NCBI RefSeq assembly: GCF_024703895.1
Contig: NZ_CP087968.1
Coordinates: forward strand, 2,418,001 to 2,482,000
From: Nocardioides sp. B-3
GTDB taxonomy: Bacteria > Actinomycetota > Actinomycetes > Propionibacteriales > Nocardioidaceae
Length of the DNA: 64,000 nucleotides
Direction of reading: 5' to 3'
The translations under genes and the position numbers were made by a program. Under the pieces are notes generated by a model. It was not told the origin of the DNA. It was given only the letters and a program-made list of their open reading frames with translations, and searched no databases. Numbering within the stretch: the first letter of the stretch is position 1; every line of letters starts with the position of its first letter. Shown here in pieces: positions 27,826 through 39,024 of this stretch.

Positions 27826-30363
27826 TGTTCCGCGCCGCTCTCAAGAGCCTGCTCGGGCGCAAGGTGCGCCTGTTGATGAGCACGTTCGCGATCGTCATCG
27901 GGGGTCTCCTTCGGCGTCGGCACCCTCGTCTTCAGCGACACCCTCAGTCGCAGCTTCACCGCGCTGATGGCCTCGACGGTCGGCGACGTCGTCGTACGCC
28001 CCGCGGGCACCGACGCCGCGTCCGAGCCCACCACCCGCACTGTCGACTCGACGCTGGTCGACGAGCTCGAGGGCGTCGAGGGGGCGGCTCGCGTCGACGG
28101 CAACGTGACCGCTTTCGGCGTCTACGTCGTGGGGAAGGACGGCAAGCTCATCGGCGGCAACGGCCCGCCCAGCATCGGCGGCAACTGGAGCGAGGCTCCG
28201 GCGGGTCACGACCTCGAGGGCATGGACATCATCGCCGGGCGGGAGCCGGAGAAGCAGGGCGAGGTGCTGCTCGACTCGAGGACCGCGGGCGAGGGCGGCT
28301 ACGTCATCGGGCAGGACGTCAACATCGTCACCGCCACCGATCGCGGCGCCCTCACCGCCGAGCTGGTCGGGATCATCGGCTTCCCCGAGGGCGGCTCGCT
28401 CAATGGCGCGACCTTCACCGCCTTCGACACCCGCACCGCCCGGGAGCTCTTCCTCGACGGGAAGGACGCCTTCACCGACATCTGGGTGACGGCCGAGGCG
28501 GGCACCAGCCGGGGCGACCTGGCCGAGGCCGTGACCGCCGCGCTGCCCGACGGAGTCGAGGCCGTCACCGGCGACGACGCGGCCGACGAGGCGGCCAGCG
28601 CCATCCGGGAGGCGGTCGGCTTCCTGACCACCTTCCTGCTGATCTTCGCCGGCATCTCGCTGGTCGTCGGCGCCTTCCTGATCGTCAACACGTTCTCGAT
28701 CCCGGTCGCCCAGCGCAGCCGCGAGCTGGCCCTGCTGCGCGCCCCGGGCGCGAGCAAGAAGCAGGTCACCCGTTCCGTGCTGCTCGAGGCGCTGGTCCCG
28801 GGCCTGCTCGGCTCGACGATCGGGCTCGGCCTCGGCGTGCTGCTGGCGGTCGGCATCCGCAGCCTGTTCGCCCAGTTCGGGCTCGACCTCTCCGGGCAAT
28901 CACTGATCATGGCTCCGAAGACGATCCCGGCGGCCTATGCCGTCGGCGTCATCGTCACCATGGGCGCGGCGTTCTTCCCGGCCCGCCGGACCACCAAGAT
29001 CGCGCCCGTGCAGGCCATGCGCGACGACATCGCGATGCCGGAGTCGTCGCTGCGCAGGCGGTTCCTGATCGGGGTCGTGCTGATGCTGGGTGGCGGCGCG
29101 GCCCTCGCGGCCGGCCTCACCGACTCGGTCCCGCGCCCGCTCTGGTTCGTCGGCGGCGGGATCCCGGCGATCCTGCTCGGCGTCGCTTCCGCCAGCCCGG
29201 TGATCAGTCACCCCTTGCTCTCCGCGGCGGCGTGGATCTACGCGCGGCTCTTCGGGTCGATCGGTGCGCTGGCCGGCCAGAACTCGCTGCGCAATCCTCG
29301 CCGTACGACCGCAACGTCCTCGGCCCTGATGATCGGCCTCTCCCCGGCGTGCACGATGGCGATCGTCGGCGACTCCGCCAAGGCCAGCGTCGACCGGACG
29401 ATCGAGGAGAACTTCGTCGGCGACTACGTCGTCAGCAGCCTCGTGGGACAGAGCTTCTCGACGAGGATCGGCCGCGAGATGGCGGACGTGCCGGGGGTCG
29501 AGAGCGTGTGGGCCCAGCGGTTCGCGATCTCCCAGATGGGCGGGGAGGGGCAGGGCATCGGTGCCGCCGACCCAGCCACGATGCGCGACGGCTTCAAGAT
29601 CGACATGGTCGAGGGCGACCTCTCCGACTCGGGTCGACGGCACGGTCGTCGTCGACGAGACCTATGCCGAGGAGGAGGGGCTCGAGGTCGGAGGCGACGT
29701 CGAGGTTCGGCTCGCCGACGGGGAGCGCGAGATGGAGGTCGTCGGTTTGTACGCCGAGAACCCACTGCTCTTCTTCCCGATCGTGACCACCCCGCAGACC
29801 CCGGTCGCCGCGGGCCACCGGGACTCCGACAACTTCCTGATCATCGACACCGATGGTCGGTCCGGCGTGCAGGACGCCCTCGACGCGGTCGTGGAGAAGT
29901 CGCCGATCGTCACCGTCAAGGACCAGCAGGGCTTCGCTGCCGAGCAACGCGAGCCGATCGACCAGCTGGTGTTGATGATCTTCGCGCTGCTCGGGCTCGC
30001 GCTGTTCATCGCGGTGCTGGGCATCGTCAACACGCTCGCGTTGTCCATCATCGAGCGCACGCGCGAGGTCGGGCTGCTACGGGCGATCGGAGTCAGCCGG
30101 CCCCAGCTGCGGCGGATGGTGACCCCCGGAGTCGGTGGTGATCGCGGTGCTCGGTGCAGTCCCGGGCGTGGTGCTGGGCATCGGGTTCGGGATCGCGCTC
30201 ATGCACTCGCTGCGCGAGGAGGGGTTGGAGGTGATCTCGGTGCCGACGGGTCAGCTCGCGATCTTCCTCGTCGTCTCGGTCGTGATCGGGGGTGGTCGCT
30301 GCGCTGCTGCCGGCCCGGCGAGCCGCGAAGCTGGACGTCCTGCGCGCAATCGGTGCCGAATGA
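27825..30363 (+). CDS. ABC transporter permease, FtsX/MacB type
   Basis: About 845 residues after joining. N-terminal helix at LLMSTFAIVIGVSFGVGTLVFSD, an extracellular MacB_PCD domain, a first FtsX domain of three helices (TTFLLIFAGISLVVGAFLIVN, LGVLLAVGI, AAYAVGVIVTM), a middle pair of helices, a second periplasmic section and a second FtsX domain ending in PARRAAKLDVLRAIGAE. Breaks lie near 27900, 29625, 30125 and 30292. It forms an exporter with the preceding ATPase. Substrate is unknown. Confidence 0.9.
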
Positions 30364-30441
30364 GCGTACTAATTTGTGGACGTTCCTTTACCATGCGCTT
30401 CGACAAAACCCTCACGCGTCGTTGTGACCGGTCCTACTCTC

Positions 30442-31339
30442 GTGCCTGTGGACACCGTGGAAGTGAAGCCTGCTGAGAGCGGGCTCAAGCACGTCCAGGT
30501 GCGCGAATACGTCCGTGGCCTCGTGTCCGAGGCCGCTCCCGGGTCGGCCGCCCCCTCCGAGCGGGAGCTCGTGGCCCGCTTCGGCGTCGCCCGGATGACG
30601 GTTCCGCCGGGCCCTCGACGTGCTGGTCACCGAGGGGCTGCTCGAGCGGGTCCCCGGCCGCGGCACCTTCGTCGCACATCCGCGTCGTCGGGTGGGGCGG
30701 CTGTCGTCGTACACGGAGGACATGAAGCTGCGCGGGCTGCTGCCCGAGTCGCAGACCCCGGTCGCCCGCCGCGAGCAGGCCGGACCGGGTGTGGCCCGGG
30801 CGCTGGACATCTCCGCCGGTGACGCCGTCATCCACTGGAAGCGGCTGCGCCGCGCCGACCAGCACATCGTGTGCGTCGAGGACGCCTATCTCAACGAGGT
30901 CCTGCTGCCCGGCTTCCTGCAGAGCGGAATGCCGACCAGCCTCTACGACGCGCTCGAGGAGCGGGGTTTGCGCCCGACGTGGGCCGAGGACGCCATCTCC
31001 GCCGACGCCGCCACGGTCGACGAGGCGACGCTGCTGGAGATCCAGCCCGGCGCTCCCGTGCTGCACCTGTCACGGCGGGCGCTGTGCGGCGACAAGGTCG
31101 TCAACGTCTCCCGGACCGCCTTCCGGCCCGACCGCTTCACGATGTACGTCCAGCTCGGCGACTGGCCTGAGGGATTGGCCCCTCCTCCGTCATTCCCGCT
31201 GGCGGTGAGTGAGCCACATTTTTCGCGCGAAACGTGGGTGGGCCACCTGGATTGCGCGTGTCCCGCGCGACTCGCCGGAGCGGCGGTGCCGGGGCCACAA
31301 AATCTTCCTCAGAAATGTGGCTCACTCACCGCTGGGTGA
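30442..31339 (+). CDS. GntR/HutC-family regulator, C-terminus running into a repeat
   Basis: About 298 residues. The winged helix includes PSERELVARFGVARMTV followed by RRALDVLVTEGLLERVPGRGTFVA, and the UTRA effector domain runs from about 80 to 235, ending at AFRPDRFTMYVQLGD. An extra C at 30602 breaks the HTH. The final 45 residues or so are encoded by the 131-bp repeat (31202-31332) and do not resemble UTRA proteins, so the element probably inserted into or just after the end of the gene. GTG at 30442 or 30448 starts the protein. The ligand is unknown. Confidence 0.82.
31202..31332. repeat. 131-bp interspersed repeat with perfect 20-bp inverted ends, copy 2
   Basis: The left arm at 31202-31221 begins GCGGTGAGTGAGCCAC, and the right arm at 31313-31332 is its exact reverse complement over 20 bp. 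A related 134-bp copy lies at 18601-18734. The size and inverted ends suit a MITE-like element or large REP/BIME. It supplies the 3' ends of two converging genes. No flanking target duplication was evident. Confidence 0.75.
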
Positions 31340-31931
31340 GAGCAGCCGCGCGGATCTCCGCGGTCACGTTGGCGCGCGCTCGCGCCTCCCAGAGCGACCG
31401 CCCCTGCGGCGTACGGAACAGCGACGGACCGTCCAGCAGATCGCCCAGCACGGCGGCACGACCGGCCCGGAAGTCGGCGTCCGAGACCTGCGCATATTCG
31501 GTTCGTACGTCGCGCGTAGTCGGCATAGCGCTGCGGATCGGCCGCCCGGGATCGCCGTGTCGGCATCGCTCAGGGCAGCGGCGTTGAGGTCGTCCGGGAA
31601 GGCCCGGTGGTGCTCGGTCATCCGCACCCGGGCGCGCGACCTCGGCGGCCGGCGGGTCCGGGAGCGCGGCCTCCGCCAGCATGGCTGATCGCTCCTCGGC
31701 GGACGGCTGACCGTCGTAGACCGCGTCGTGGAACCACGCCGCGAGCACGACGGGCACGGTGTCGAACGAGACCCCAGCAGCGTCGAGATCGTCGAGCCGG
31801 TCGAGCACCTCGGTCAGGTGGTGCAGGTCGTGGTAACCGGGCCGGTCCCACGCGGCGAGGAGCTCGTCGCGGACGTCGAGGAGCGCCCGCAGCGGCCAGC
31901 GGTCAGCGAGCGGCGTCGAGGTCGGTGGCAT
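31326..31931 (-). CDS. Predicted metal-dependent HD-superfamily phosphohydrolase
   Basis: About 201 residues. The HD-type metal ligands are visible in RPGYHDLHHLTEVLDRLDDL and VLAAWFHDAVYDGQPSAEERSA, the pattern of a small family of predicted HD hydrolases. Compensating breaks near 31500-31640 disturb the middle; the corrected C-terminal half reads YAQVSDADFRAGRAAVLGDL. The stop codon lies inside the right arm of the 131-bp repeat. The start overlaps the XPB stop by 29 bp, which suggests coupling. Substrate is unknown. Confidence 0.78.
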   Translation of the reverse strand: MPPTSTPLADRWPLRALLDVRDELLAAWDRPGYHDLHHLTEVLDRLDDLDAAGVSFDTVPVVLAAWFHDAVYDGQPSAEERSAMLAEAALPDPPAAEVARPGADDRAPPGLPGRPQRRCPERCRHGDPGRPIRSAMPTTRDVRTEYAQVSDADFRAGRAAVLGDLLDGPSLFRTPQGRSLWEARARANVTAEIRAAALTQR

Positions 31932-33546
31932 CGATGATCCGGTAGGCGTAGCCCTGCTCGGCCGGGAACCGCTGCCGGTTCTGCGCGAACTCGGCGTCGA
32001 CGGTGTCGCGCGAGACCACGGTGTAGAAGTGCGCGGTCTTGCCCTCCGACTTGGGCCGCAGCAGCCGGCCGAGCCGTTGCGCCTCCTCCCGGCGCGAGCC
32101 GAACGACCCGCTGACTCGGATCGCGACCTCGGCCGACGGCAGGTCGATGGAGAAGTTGGCGACCTTGGAGACTACGAGCAGCGGTTCCTCGCCGGAGCGG
32201 AAGGCGTCGAAGAGTCGCTGCCGCTCCTTGACCGGGGTCTCGCCCTTGATCACGGGCGCGCCGAGCATCTCCGCGAGCTCGTCGAGCTGGTCGAGGTATT
32301 GCCCGATCACGAGGGTGGGTTGCCCCTCGTGCTGGTCCACCAACCGCCGTACGACATCGATCTTGGCGTGCGTGCAAGAAGCCGGGCGGTAGCGCTCCTC
32401 GGGCTCGGCGGTCGCGTAGGCGAGGCGCTGGCCCTCGGGCAGCGTGACCCGGACCTCGACGCAGTCGGCGGGCGCGATCCAGCCCTGCGCCTCGATGTCC
32501 TTCCACGGCGCGTCGTAGCGCTTGGGCCCGATCAACGAGAAGACCTCCCCCTCGCGACCGTCCTCGCGCACCAGCGTGGCGGTCAGGCCGATGCGGCGGC
32601 GGGCCTGCAGATCGGCGGTCATCCGGAAGATCGGCGCCGGCAGGAGGTGGACCTCGTCGTAGACGATGAGGCCCCAGTCGCGCGTTGAGCAGCTCGAGGT
32701 GGGAGTAGACGCCCTTCCGGCGGGTGGTCATCACCTCGGTACGTCGCGATGGTGACCGGCCGGACCTCCTTGACGGAACCGGAGTACTCCCCGATCTCGT
32801 CGGCGGTCAGGGACGTGCGCTTGATCAGCTCGTCCTTCCACTGCCGGGCGCTGACGGTGTTGGTGACCGGGATCAGCGTGGTCGCCGACGCTCGGGCCAT
32901 CGCGGCCGCGCCGACGATCGTCTTGCCGGCGCCACAGGGCAGGACGACGACACCGGAGCCGCCGTGCCAGAAGGACTCGGCCGCCTCCTGCTGGTACTTC
33001 CGCAGCTCCCAGCCGACCTCTGTCAACGCGATGGCGTGCGCCTCGCCGTCGACGTAGCCGGCGAAGTCCTCGGCCGGCCAGCCGAGCTTGAGCAGCGCCT
33101 GCTTGAGGTTGCCGCGCTCGCTGGCGTGCACGACGACCGAGTCGTCGTCGATGCGGTTGCCCAGCATCCCCGCGATCTTCTTGGCGCGGAGGACCTCCTC
33201 GAGGACCGGGCGGTCGATACTGCTCAGGACGAGCCCGTGCGTGGGGTGCTTCTCCAGCCGCAGCCGCCCGTAGCGCCCCATCGTCTCGGCGATGTCCACG
33301 AGCAGTGCGTGGGGTACGGCGTAGCGACTGAACGTCAGCAGCGCGTCGACCACCTGCTCGGCGTCGTGCCCGGCCGCGCGCATTCCACAGGCCCAGCGGG
33401 GTCAGCCGATAGGTGTGGATGTGCTCGGGGGAGCGCTCGAGCTCGGCGAAGGGCGCGATCGCCTTGCGGGCGTCGCTCGCCAGTGGGTGGTCGATCTCCA
33501 GCAGCAGTGTCTTGTCGCTCTGGACGATCAGGGGGCCGTCATTCAC
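31903..33546 (-). CDS. XPB/ERCC3-type DNA helicase
   Basis: About 547 residues. The N-terminal domain (VQSDKTLLLEIDHPLASDAR) precedes a damage-recognition-like region. The SF2 core has Walker A VVLPCGAGKTIVGA, the DEVH box IVYDEVHLLPAP, motif III GLTATLVREDG, and motif VI GSFGSRREEAQRLGRLLRPK. Bacterial XPB is a 3'-5' helicase found across actinobacteria and implicated in DNA repair. Breaks lie near 33383, 32740 and 32670. Its usual partner, a helicase-associated WYL protein, is at 44025-46310, with about 10.5 kb of sugar genes between them. Confidence 0.93.
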
Positions 33547-33603
33547 CGACCCAGCCTACCGGCGTGGCGGAGCGACGTCGGCCGACGCGGAAATGCCAGT
33601 GAA

Positions 33604-33613
33604 GAAACGATTC
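33604..33613. promoter_or_regulatory. LacI-type operator-like site upstream of GH32-type gene
   Basis: GAAACGATTC differs at one position from the palindrome GAAACGTTTC in front of the sugar importer operon, 34 bp before this gene's GTG. The LacI regulator encoded nearby is a likely binder. Confidence 0.45.
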
Positions 33614-33646
33614 CGCAGACGCTGTTTCTCGGGTAGCGTTCGCCCG

Positions 33647-34600
33647 GTGTTTCGACTACCTGAAAGCTGGGTCTGGGACTTCTGGCTCCTCGACGACGGC
33701 GAGAACTACCACCTGTTCTTCCTCTATGCCTCGCGCGCTCAAGGATCCGAACGCGCGCCACTATCGCGCCTCGATCGGTCACGCGGTTTCCACCGACCTG
33801 ACGAACTGGGAGCGGGTCACCGACGTGATGGTTCGCAGCGACGGCCCGGCGTGGGACGACCTCGCGACGTGGACCGGCTCGGTCGTGCGGCACCCTGACG
33901 GCCGCTGGTTCATGTTCTACACCGGCTCGACGGCGGCACCGGGCGGCTCCAACATCCAGCGCATCGGCTATGCCACCTCCGACGATCTGATGACTCGGCA
34001 CAAGGCCGGTCATCCCGTCCTCGAGGCCGACCCTGAGTACTACGAGCGACTCGCCGCAGGGCTGTGGCACGACGAGGCCTTCCGCGACCCCCGGTCTTCG
34101 CCGACCCGGAGGGCAACGGCTGGCACATGCTGATCACGGCCCGGTCCAACCGCGGGGCGGGCGGACCTGATGACGCAGTCGATCGTGGAGTCGTGGGCCA
34201 CGCATGGTCCGCCGACCCGGAGCACTGGGAGCATCGCGGGCCGCTGACCGAGCCGGGACAGGGCTTCGGGCAGCTCGAGGTCGTCCAGACCTACGAGATC
34301 GACGGTCGGCATGTCCTCATGTTCAGCACGGGAGCCGAACACGTCTACCCACAGGACTCCGGCGCGACCGGTGGCGTCTGGTGGGCGCCGGCAGCTTCCG
34401 CGGTGGGTCCCTTCGACGTTGCCAACGCGCAACGCATCGGCGGCGACGAGTTGTATGTCGGGAAGCTGATCCGCGATCGGGAGACCGGCGCGACGAGGTT
34501 GCTCGCCTTTGTCATGGACGTCGACGGCGAGTTCGTCGGCGAGATCATCGATCCGGGGACGGTGGTCTGGGAGGGCGATCGCCCGGTGCTCCGGCGCTGA
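33647..34600 (+). CDS. GH32-type glycoside hydrolase
   Basis: About 317 residues. A five-bladed beta-propeller glycosidase: the N-terminal strand PESWVWDFWLLDDGENYHLFFLYA carries the expected nucleophile Asp, GHAVSTDLTNWE is the recurring blade motif, and the WHDEAFRDP segment matches the RDP motif of clan GH-J. A QLEVVQTYEI strand follows. The lack of a signal peptide points to a cytoplasmic enzyme acting on imported sucrose or fructosides. Breaks lie near 33735, 34090 and 34165. It converges on the lacI gene, separate from the importer operon but with a similar operator. Confidence 0.75.
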
Positions 34601-34616
34601 CCTGAGCGGCGGTGCG

Positions 34617-35676
34617 TCAGGGCTGTTCGGGCGGTGGCGCCACCGAATCGCGACGCACGATCGGGCACTCCATCCGGGCGACGTACCCGTCGCCGTTGGT
34701 CTGCCACTCGACGTACGACGTGTCGGCGCCCATGACCAGCTCGATCGCGAGCTTCCCCATCTCGGCGTGGGGGAAGCCGCATGGTGGTCAGCGGCGGGTC
34801 GAGCTCGGAGGCGATGTATTCTCGGTCGTCGAACCCCACGATGGACACGTCGTGGGGCACCGAGAGGCCACGGAGCCGAGCCGCGCGGTAGAAGCCCATG
34901 GCTGCGCGGTCGTTGAAGCAGAAGACGCCCGTGGGTCGCTGGTCGGGGAGGCAGGTCGAGGAGTCGGCCGCTGGCCACTCCACCGGCTGCTGTGCCCTGC
35001 TCTCGGACGTGCAGTTGCGGGTCGGGCGTGATGCCGGCGTCCTCGTGAGCCTGCTGATAGCCGGCCGGGCGGAGCGGGCCTGCGGGAGTTCCCTCGGAGT
35101 CGTCGACGTAGGCGACCCGTCGGTGTCCGGCATCGAGGAGCTCGCGCGTCGCCACCCGCGCTCCCTCGACCTCGTCGGGCACGATCGAGCGATAGGGGCC
35201 GGAGTCCGCGCGGCAGTTGAGGAAGACGGTCGAGTCGGGCAGCGATTCGTTCGGAGTGACGACCACGTGGTGCATGTGGGCCACGACCAGTGACGAGACT
35301 CGGTGCTGGAGCAGCGAGTCGACGGCTCGCTGGATGTCGTCCGCGCGGGGTTCGTCGCTGACGTTCACGGTCAGGAGCAGGTGCCGGCTCCGTGCGGCTT
35401 CGTCCTGTGCGGCGGCGAGCATGGCGACAGCGAACGGTGTGGTGGTCACGTCGACGGAGACGAATCCGATCACCTCGCTGGAGCGGCGTCGCAAACCTCG
35501 CGCCATCACGTTGGGCTGGTAGCCCGGGTCCTCGGCCGCCTGCTGCACCCGCTGACGCGTCGACTCGGGGACTCGGACTCCCTCGCGCTGCTTGTTGAGG
35601 ACTACGGAGACGGTCGTTGTCGATACGCCAGCGCGCCACGACGTCCTTCAACGTGGGTCGACGGGGGTGAGGACAC
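34617..35676 (-). CDS. LacI-family transcriptional regulator
   Basis: About 352 residues. In the corrected frame the N-terminal helix-turn-helix reads TLKDVVAR, then VSTTTVSVVLNKQREG, with the hinge helix YQPNVMARGLRRRSSEVIGF. The periplasmic-binding-like effector domain follows (IVGFDDREYIASELDPPLTTM), ending near VARMECPIVRRDSVAPP. Frame breaks lie near 35660, 35625, 35010-35060, and 34780. The start is taken as GTG at 35676. It diverges from the importer operon and probably represses it through GAAACGTTTC sites. The effector is presumably the imported sugar or a phosphorylated product. Confidence 0.85.
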
Positions 35677-35729
35677 GGCCAGCTCCCCGGGTTCGCGCGC
35701 AAAATCACGCGGGAGGTATTGACATGGAA

Positions 35730-35761
35730 GAAACGTTGTATCACCCTTGCGGAAACGTTTC
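35730..35761. promoter_or_regulatory. Paired LacI-type operators upstream of sugar importer
   Basis: GAAACGTTG at 35730-35738 and the perfect palindrome GAAACGTTTC at 35752-35761 are about two helical turns apart. A TTGACA sequence lies at 35719-35724 and could be the -35. The site sits between the divergent lacI gene and the importer operon. Confidence 0.6.
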
Positions 35762-35811
35762 TTCATGTGGCACCCGTCATAGGAGGAAAAACCGATCTCC
35801 GGGAGGACCTC

Positions 35812-37099
35812 GTGGGTCAGACCCCGTCCCGATTGATTGCGAAGGCCGTGGCGGTTGCCGGCGCCACCGCCCTGATCGCCACCGGCTGCGCGAAGGCGAG
35901 CACCGGCGGCGAAGAAGCCAACACCATGACGGTGTGGACCCACGCCGGTGGCGCCGAGAAGGAGATCGACCTCCTCGAGACGATCATCTCCGACTACAAC
36001 GCCAGCCAGGACACCTACACGGTGAAGCTGAAGTCGTTCCCGCAGGAGGCCTACAACTCGGCCGTCACCTCAGCCGCAACGGCCAAGAAGCTCCCCTGCA
36101 TCCTCGACATGGACGCCCCCAACGTCCCGGCGTGGGCCAACTCCGGATTCCTGACCCCGCTCGACCTCCCGCAGGAGCTCGTCGACAAGAACCTCGAGAG
36201 CACCAAGGGCATCTACAACGACGAGCTCTACTCGATCGGCTACTTCGAGGCCGCGCTCATGATCTTCGCCCACAAGGACGCCCTCGACAAGGCGGGTGTC
36301 CGGATCCCCACGGTCGAGAAGCCATGGTCCGCCGACGAGTTCGCCACGGCGCTCGACAAGATCAAGGAGACGGGCGACTACGACTTCCCCTTCGACCTCG
36401 GCACGGGCGACTCGGGCACGGAGTGGTGGACCTATGGCTATTCACCGTTCCTGCAGAGCTTCGGTGGCGACCTGATCGACACGACGGCTTCAAGAGCGCC
36501 GACGGTTTCCTCAACGGTGACGCTGCGAAGGAGTGGGCCGCCCGGTTCAGCGGACTCGTGGAGGACGGCAACGTGCCGCCGAAGTCCGGAGTCGACGCTT
36601 CGCAGACTTCTCGAACGGCAAGTCCGCGATGGTGTGGACGGGCATCTGGAACTCCACCGGCCTCGGCGAGGTGAAGGACGGCATCGCGTTGCCGCCGCCG
36701 GACTTCGGCAACGGCCCCAAGATCGGTGGCGGCTCCCGGCAGTGGGGCGTGAGCTCAAGCTGCGAGACGAAGGAAGCCGCGATGGACTACCTCGAGTTCT
36801 CCCTCGATGCGAAATACCTCAGCAAGATCGCCGGCGACTCCGGCAACGTACCTGCCACCGAAGAGGCTGCCGAGATGACGGAAGGCTGGGAGGTCGGCGG
36901 ACCGAAGCGGTTCTTCCCGGATGAGTCGGCTGCGTTCGCCGAGCTCCGCCCGGCGACCCCCGGCTACCCGTTCCTGACGTCGACCTTCGCCAAGGCGGCT
37001 CAGGACATCATCGCCGGCGGCGATGCGGACGCGATCCCGGACAAGGCTGTCGCCGACATCGACGCCGACCTCGAGGCGAACAACTACTACGGCTACTGA
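35812..37099 (+). CDS. Sugar ABC transporter substrate-binding lipoprotein
   Basis: About 428 residues. A lipoprotein signal (AVAVAGATALIATGC) anchors it outside the membrane. The body is a family 1 (MalE-type) binding protein: MTVWTHAGGAEKEIDLLETI, LDMDAPNVPAWANSGFLTPL, YSIGYFEAALMIFAHKDAL, MVWTGIWN and RQWGVSSSCETKEAAMDYLEF. GTG at 35812 follows GGGAGGA. Breaks lie near 36485 and 36597. First gene of an importer operon; a strong hairpin follows it. Confidence 0.92.
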
Positions 37100-37107
37100 G
37101 CGTAGCG

Positions 37108-37139
37108 CGGGCGGCATCTCCTCCGGGGGATGCCGCCCG
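37108..37139 (+). terminator. Intercistronic hairpin after substrate-binding protein gene
   Basis: A perfect 11-bp stem (CGGGCGGCATC and complement) with a 10-nt loop lies 8 bp after the stop. No T run follows. In importer operons such hairpins keep the binding-protein mRNA in excess over permease mRNA. Confidence 0.6.
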
Positions 37140-37164
37140 TACCACCCCAACCATCGGAGGATCG

Positions 37165-38105
37165 ATGTCCACGACGCTCGCGCCCCAGGGCCGCGCCGGC
37201 GAGCACGCCGCGCAGCTCGCGAAGCAAGGCGAAGACCCGGTCCCGGGTCGGCTTCAGCTTCACCGCCCCGGCACTGTTCATGTTGGTGATCTTCTTCTTC
37301 ATCCCCGTGGCGCTCTGCTTCACGCTCGCCTTCACCAACGCGCGCCTGATCTCGCCCGAGCCGATGCGGTTCACCGGGCTGGACAACTTCGAGCGGCTCT
37401 TCGCGGATCCGCTCTTCTGGAAGTCACTGCGCAACACGGCCTACTTCGCCATCGTGGTCGTGCCCCTGCAGTCGGCCCTCGCGCTGCTGCTCGCCATCTC
37501 GGTCAACGGCCGGGGCCGGGCGAAGAACTTCTTCCGCACGCTCTACTTCGTGCCCGTGGTCACCTCGATCGTCGTCGTCTCGATCCTCTGGCGCTTCATG
37601 TATGCACCCACGGGTCTCGTGAACAACCTGCTCCAGATGGTGACCTTCAACATCATCGACGGCACCGACTGGCTCAGCAACGGCTCCACCGCGATGCCGG
37701 CCATCATCGTGATGTCGATCTGGCAAGCGGTCGGGTTCCACATGGTCATCTGGCTCTCCGGCCTCCAGACCATTCCCGGCGACCAGTACGAAGCGGCGGC
37801 GCTCGACGGGGCCAGCGAGTGGGACAAGTTCCGTTTCATCACCTGGCCCGGCCTCAAGGAAACGCGCACCTTCATCATGGTGACGATCACGATCGCGGCG
37901 CTGAGCCTCTTCGCGCAGATCCAGGTCATGACCAACGGTGGCCCGCTCGACGCCACCTCGACGGTCATCTATCAGGCCGTGCGCGCCGGCTACACGCAGC
38001 AGCAGACGGGCTACGCCTCGGCGATCTCCCCCGGTTTTCTTCGCGCTGGTGCTCACCATCTCGTTGACCCAGCGGTTCCTCACCCGAGACAAGGATGCCC
38101 GATGA
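37165..38105 (+). CDS. Sugar ABC transporter permease, MalF/UgpA type
   Basis: About 312 residues with six predicted membrane helices, including FSFTAPALFMLVIFFFIPVAL, AYFAIVVVPLQSALALLLAI, and VVTSIVVVSILWRFMYAP. The EAA loop that docks the ATPase is EAAALDGASEWDKFRFITWPGL. Breaks near 37240 and 38030 hide the true N-terminal and C-terminal frames; the latter ends FALVLTISLTQRFLTRDKDA. ATG at 37165 follows CGGAGG. The stop overlaps the second permease. Confidence 0.92.
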
Positions 38106-39024
38106 CGACCCTCGCCCAGGGACGCACCGCAGCGTCCTCCGAAGCAGAAGCGCCCGATCACCGGCCGCACGATCGGCATGAACATCGGCCGCGTCGTGCT
38201 CGGATTCTTCTTCGCCTTCCCGATCGTCTTCATGCTGGTCTCGTCCCTCAAGCCCGACGAGCAGATCTTCGCCGACCCGGGTTCCCTCAAGGCGTTCTTG
38301 CCGGTGGGTGACCTGTCGCTCGACAACTACCGAACGACTCTCGACACCGTCCCTGCCGTCCGGTTCCTGTTGAACTCGATCCCGGTGTCGGGTGTCACCG
38401 TGGTCCTCGGACTCATCATCAACAGCATGGCGGCGTTCGGCCTGTCGCGACTGGAGTGGAAGGGCCGCGGGCTGGTGCTCAGCCCGGTCCTTGCCACCCC
38501 GGTCGTGCCCTTCGAGACGTTCGCGCTGCCGCTGCTGTGGTGGGTCAACCACCTGCCGTGGCTCACCCACGAGGGCTTCACGATCCTGTGGACCGAAGGG
38601 TGGTTGGACACCTACCGCGTGCAGATCCTGCCGTTCATCGCCAACGCCTTCTCGATCTATCTCTTCTACTCCTACTTCCAGAGCATCCCCAAGGAGCTCG
38701 ACGAGGCGGCGCGGGTGGACGGCGCGGGTTGGTTCCGCATCTACCGCAGCATCGTCATGCCGCTGTCCGGTCCGGCCATCGCGTCGGTCTCGATCCTGAC
38801 GTTCCTGCCCGCGTGGAACTCGTTCCTGTGGCCGCTCATGGTGGTGCAGACCGAGGAGCTCCGACCCGTCATGCTCGGGGTGAGCTACTTCTTCCAGCTC
38901 AACGTTGCACGGGGGCCCATGATGGCCTACTCCAGCCTGATCACCCTGCCGGTGTTGGCCCTCTTCCCGGCCTTCCAGCGCTCCTTCATCGGCAGCATCG
39001 CGTCCAGCGGGAGTGAAGGGATGA
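38102..39024 (+). CDS. Sugar ABC transporter permease, MalG/UgpE type
   Basis: About 307 residues. Membrane helices include [19 protein letters not shown] and [15 protein letters not shown], and the EAA loop is [22 protein letters not shown]. The usual ELPIAL-type sequence is replaced by [20 protein letters not shown]. Breaks lie near 38140 and 39012; the latter restores a stop that overlaps the GH32 start. Pairs with the MalF-type permease and the ATPase at 40330. Confidence 0.92.

Noticed and set aside
31340..31700. Plus-strand open frames after the GntR gene
   Set aside because: They lie opposite the HD hydrolase, lack motifs and depend on the repeat for their starts.
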